In this document: one piece after another, positions 62,903 to 64,000 of the stretch
Position numbering within the stretch: position 1 is the stretch's first letter
How the letters are laid out: each line of letters begins with the position of its first letter
Assembly (NCBI RefSeq): GCF_900637195.1
Contig: NZ_LR134356.1
Coordinates: 1 to 64,000 of the forward strand
DNA length: 64,000 nucleotides
Direction of reading: 5' to 3'
DNA from: Mycolicibacterium aurum
GTDB taxonomy: Bacteria; Actinomycetota; Actinomycetes; Mycobacteriales; Mycobacteriaceae
Program-made: the position numbers and the translations under genes
The notes under the pieces: model-generated
Seen by the model: the letters and a program-made list of their open reading frames with translations, nothing else
Database searches by the model: none
Told to the model about the DNA's origin: nothing

Positions 62903-64000
62903 TGGCAGGATTCCGGCTCACCACCAAGGTGCAGGTCAGCGGCTGGCGCTTTCTGCTGCGCCGCGTCGAGCACGCGATCGTCCGCCGTGACACCCGGATG
63001 TTCGACGACCCGCTGCAGTTCTACAGCCGAGCGGTGACGGCGGGGCTGGTGATCGCGGTCCTGATCTGCGTGGGGGCCGTGCTGCTCGCCTACTTCAAGC
63101 CGCTCGGAAAGCGCGGCGGCGACTCCCTTTTGGTGGATCGCACCACCAACCAGCTCTACGTGGTCCTTCCCGACAGCGGCCAGCTGCGTCCGGTGTACAA
63201 CTTGACGTCCGCCCGGCTGATTCTCGGAAACGGCAAGACCCCGGTCGCGGTCAAATCCGAGGAGCTCGACCGGATGCCGAAAGGGCAGACGGTGGGCATC
63301 CCGGGAGCGCCCTATGCCACTCCGGTGTCGACGTCGCCCGACTCGCAGTGGACGCTGTGCGACACCGTCATCAAGCCGGACAGCGTGGCCCCCGAGGTCG
63401 AATCGTCGGTGCTGATCACGCCACTGGCCGTGGACCTTTCGGTGGGCGGCATGCGTCCGGAGCAGGGCATGCTGGTCTCCTTCAAGGACCAGGACTGGCT
63501 CATCACCGCCAGCGGCCGGCACCTCATCGACCTGTCCGACCGCGCGGTCACGTCCGCCGTGGGGATACCCGTGACCGCCCGGTCGACGCCGATCTCGGAG
63601 GGGCTGTTCAACGCACTGCCGAACGCGGGCCAGTGGCGGCTCGCGGACATCCCGGCCGGAGGAACCCCCAACACGGTGGGCCTGCCACCGGAGCTGGTCG
63701 TCGGTTCGGTGTTCATGACCGTCACCGATTCCGAGGAACAGTACTTCGTGGTGCTGCCGAACGGCGTCGCGAAGGTCAACGGCACCACCGCCGCTGCATT
63801 GCGTGCAACCAACTCCTACGGCCTCATCGAGCCGCCGTCGATGGAATCGAGCGCGGTGGCGCGGGTGCCCGAGCAGGTGTACGACTCGCCGCTGCCGGAT
63901 GTCCCGATGGATGTGCTTCTGCGTCAGGAAATCCCGACCCTGTGCTGGTCGTGGCAGCGTCTGGCCGGTGACCAGGCTCCGAAGATGACGGTGATCGCGG
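62902..64000 (+). CDS. eccB1: Type VII secretion membrane protein EccB (3' partial)
   Basis: A membrane component of the ESX core complex. The frame is open to the end of the window. It starts [33 protein letters not shown] with the N-terminal cytoplasmic tail. Then comes one membrane helix ([20 protein letters not shown], about residues 49-68) and the start of the periplasmic R/core domain ([42 protein letters not shown]). The missing end carries the rest of the EccB domain. Confidence 0.95.
   Translation, partial: MAGFRLTTKVQVSGWRFLLRRVEHAIVRRDTRMFDDPLQFYSRAVTAGLVIAVLICVGAVLLAYFKPLGKRGGDSLLVDRTTNQLYVVLPDSGQLRPVYNLTSARLILGNGKTPVAVKSEELDRMPKGQTVGIPGAPYATPVSTSPDSQWTLCDTVIKPDSVAPEVESSVLITPLAVDLSVGGMRPEQGMLVSFKDQDWLITASGRHLIDLSDRAVTSAVGIPVTARSTPISEGLFNALPNAGQWRLADIPAGGTPNTVGLPPELVVGSVFMTVTDSEEQYFVVLPNGVAKVNGTTAAALRATNSYGLIEPPSMESSAVARVPEQVYDSPLPDVPMDVLLRQEIPTLCWSWQRLAGDQAPKMTVIA

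Overview
The window is a piece of a mycobacterial chromosome, most likely from a fast-growing Mycolicibacterium, that starts inside dnaA and runs about 64 kb clockwise from the replication origin. The evidence is the order dnaA - oriC - dnaN - gnd - recF - dciA - gyrB - gyrA - DUF3566 - tRNA-Ile - tRNA-Ala - cwsA - ppiA - crgA - trpG - pknB/pknA/pbpA/rodA/pstP/fhaB/fhaA - tRNA-Leu, high GC with many GTG starts, and close protein similarity to remembered M. tuberculosis and M. smegmatis sequences. The gnd gene next to dnaN and an ESX-1-type locus this near the origin resemble M. smegmatis rather than M. tuberculosis.

Layout. (1) 1-11.6 kb: replication and topology genes, with oriC between dnaA and dnaN. 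(2) 11.6-15.3 kb: two tRNAs flanking a 41-codon reading frame, an L-serine dehydratase on the minus strand, cwsA, ppiA, a PH-domain protein and crgA. (3) 15.4-19.7 kb: a DUF881 protein, two tandem secreted PE-PPE-domain hydrolases and trpG. (4) 19.6-29.3 kb: the minus-strand morphogenesis and phospho-signalling operon, read fhaA > fhaB > pstP > rodA > pbpA > pknA > pknB and mostly linked by 4-base stop/start overlaps. (5) 29.5-31.9 kb: tRNA-Leu, a strong hairpin, a probable CPBP-protease remnant, a TetR/SDR pair with two clear operators and a lipoprotein. (6) 31.9-37.5 kb: a large WXG-like/DUF1023 hydrolase, then a divergent cluster of Asp23/Gls24-type envelope proteins around an ECF sigma factor. 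(7) 37.5-43 kb: small stress-type proteins, a flavin disulfide reductase, an MFS transporter, a GlxA-like regulator and a two-helix ion channel. (8) 43-50 kb: a phosphonate uptake and catabolism cluster (ABC transporter, phosphonatase-like HAD enzyme, FAD oxidoreductase, HD-domain oxygenase-like protein, GntR/PhnF-like regulator) with a near-perfect PhnF-type operator. (9) 50-57 kb: assorted metabolic genes, an EVE protein, a short DivIVA-like protein, an acyl-CoA carboxylase and a WhiB regulator. (10) 57.3-64 kb: an HTH protein, a MinD/EspI-like ATPase and the start of an ESX-1-type type VII secretion locus (40-codon reading frame, espG, espH, eccA, partial eccB).

Most of the window is conserved core genome. 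The parts that look least described are the Asp23/Gls24-sigma cluster with its 59-residue membrane protein, the WXG-like hydrolase/lipoprotein pair, the phosphonate cluster with two possible C-P cleavage enzymes and no transaminase, the 40-codon frame at the head of the ESX operon, and several small repeat or regulatory signatures. Functions rest on family recognition by eye; no database search was run.
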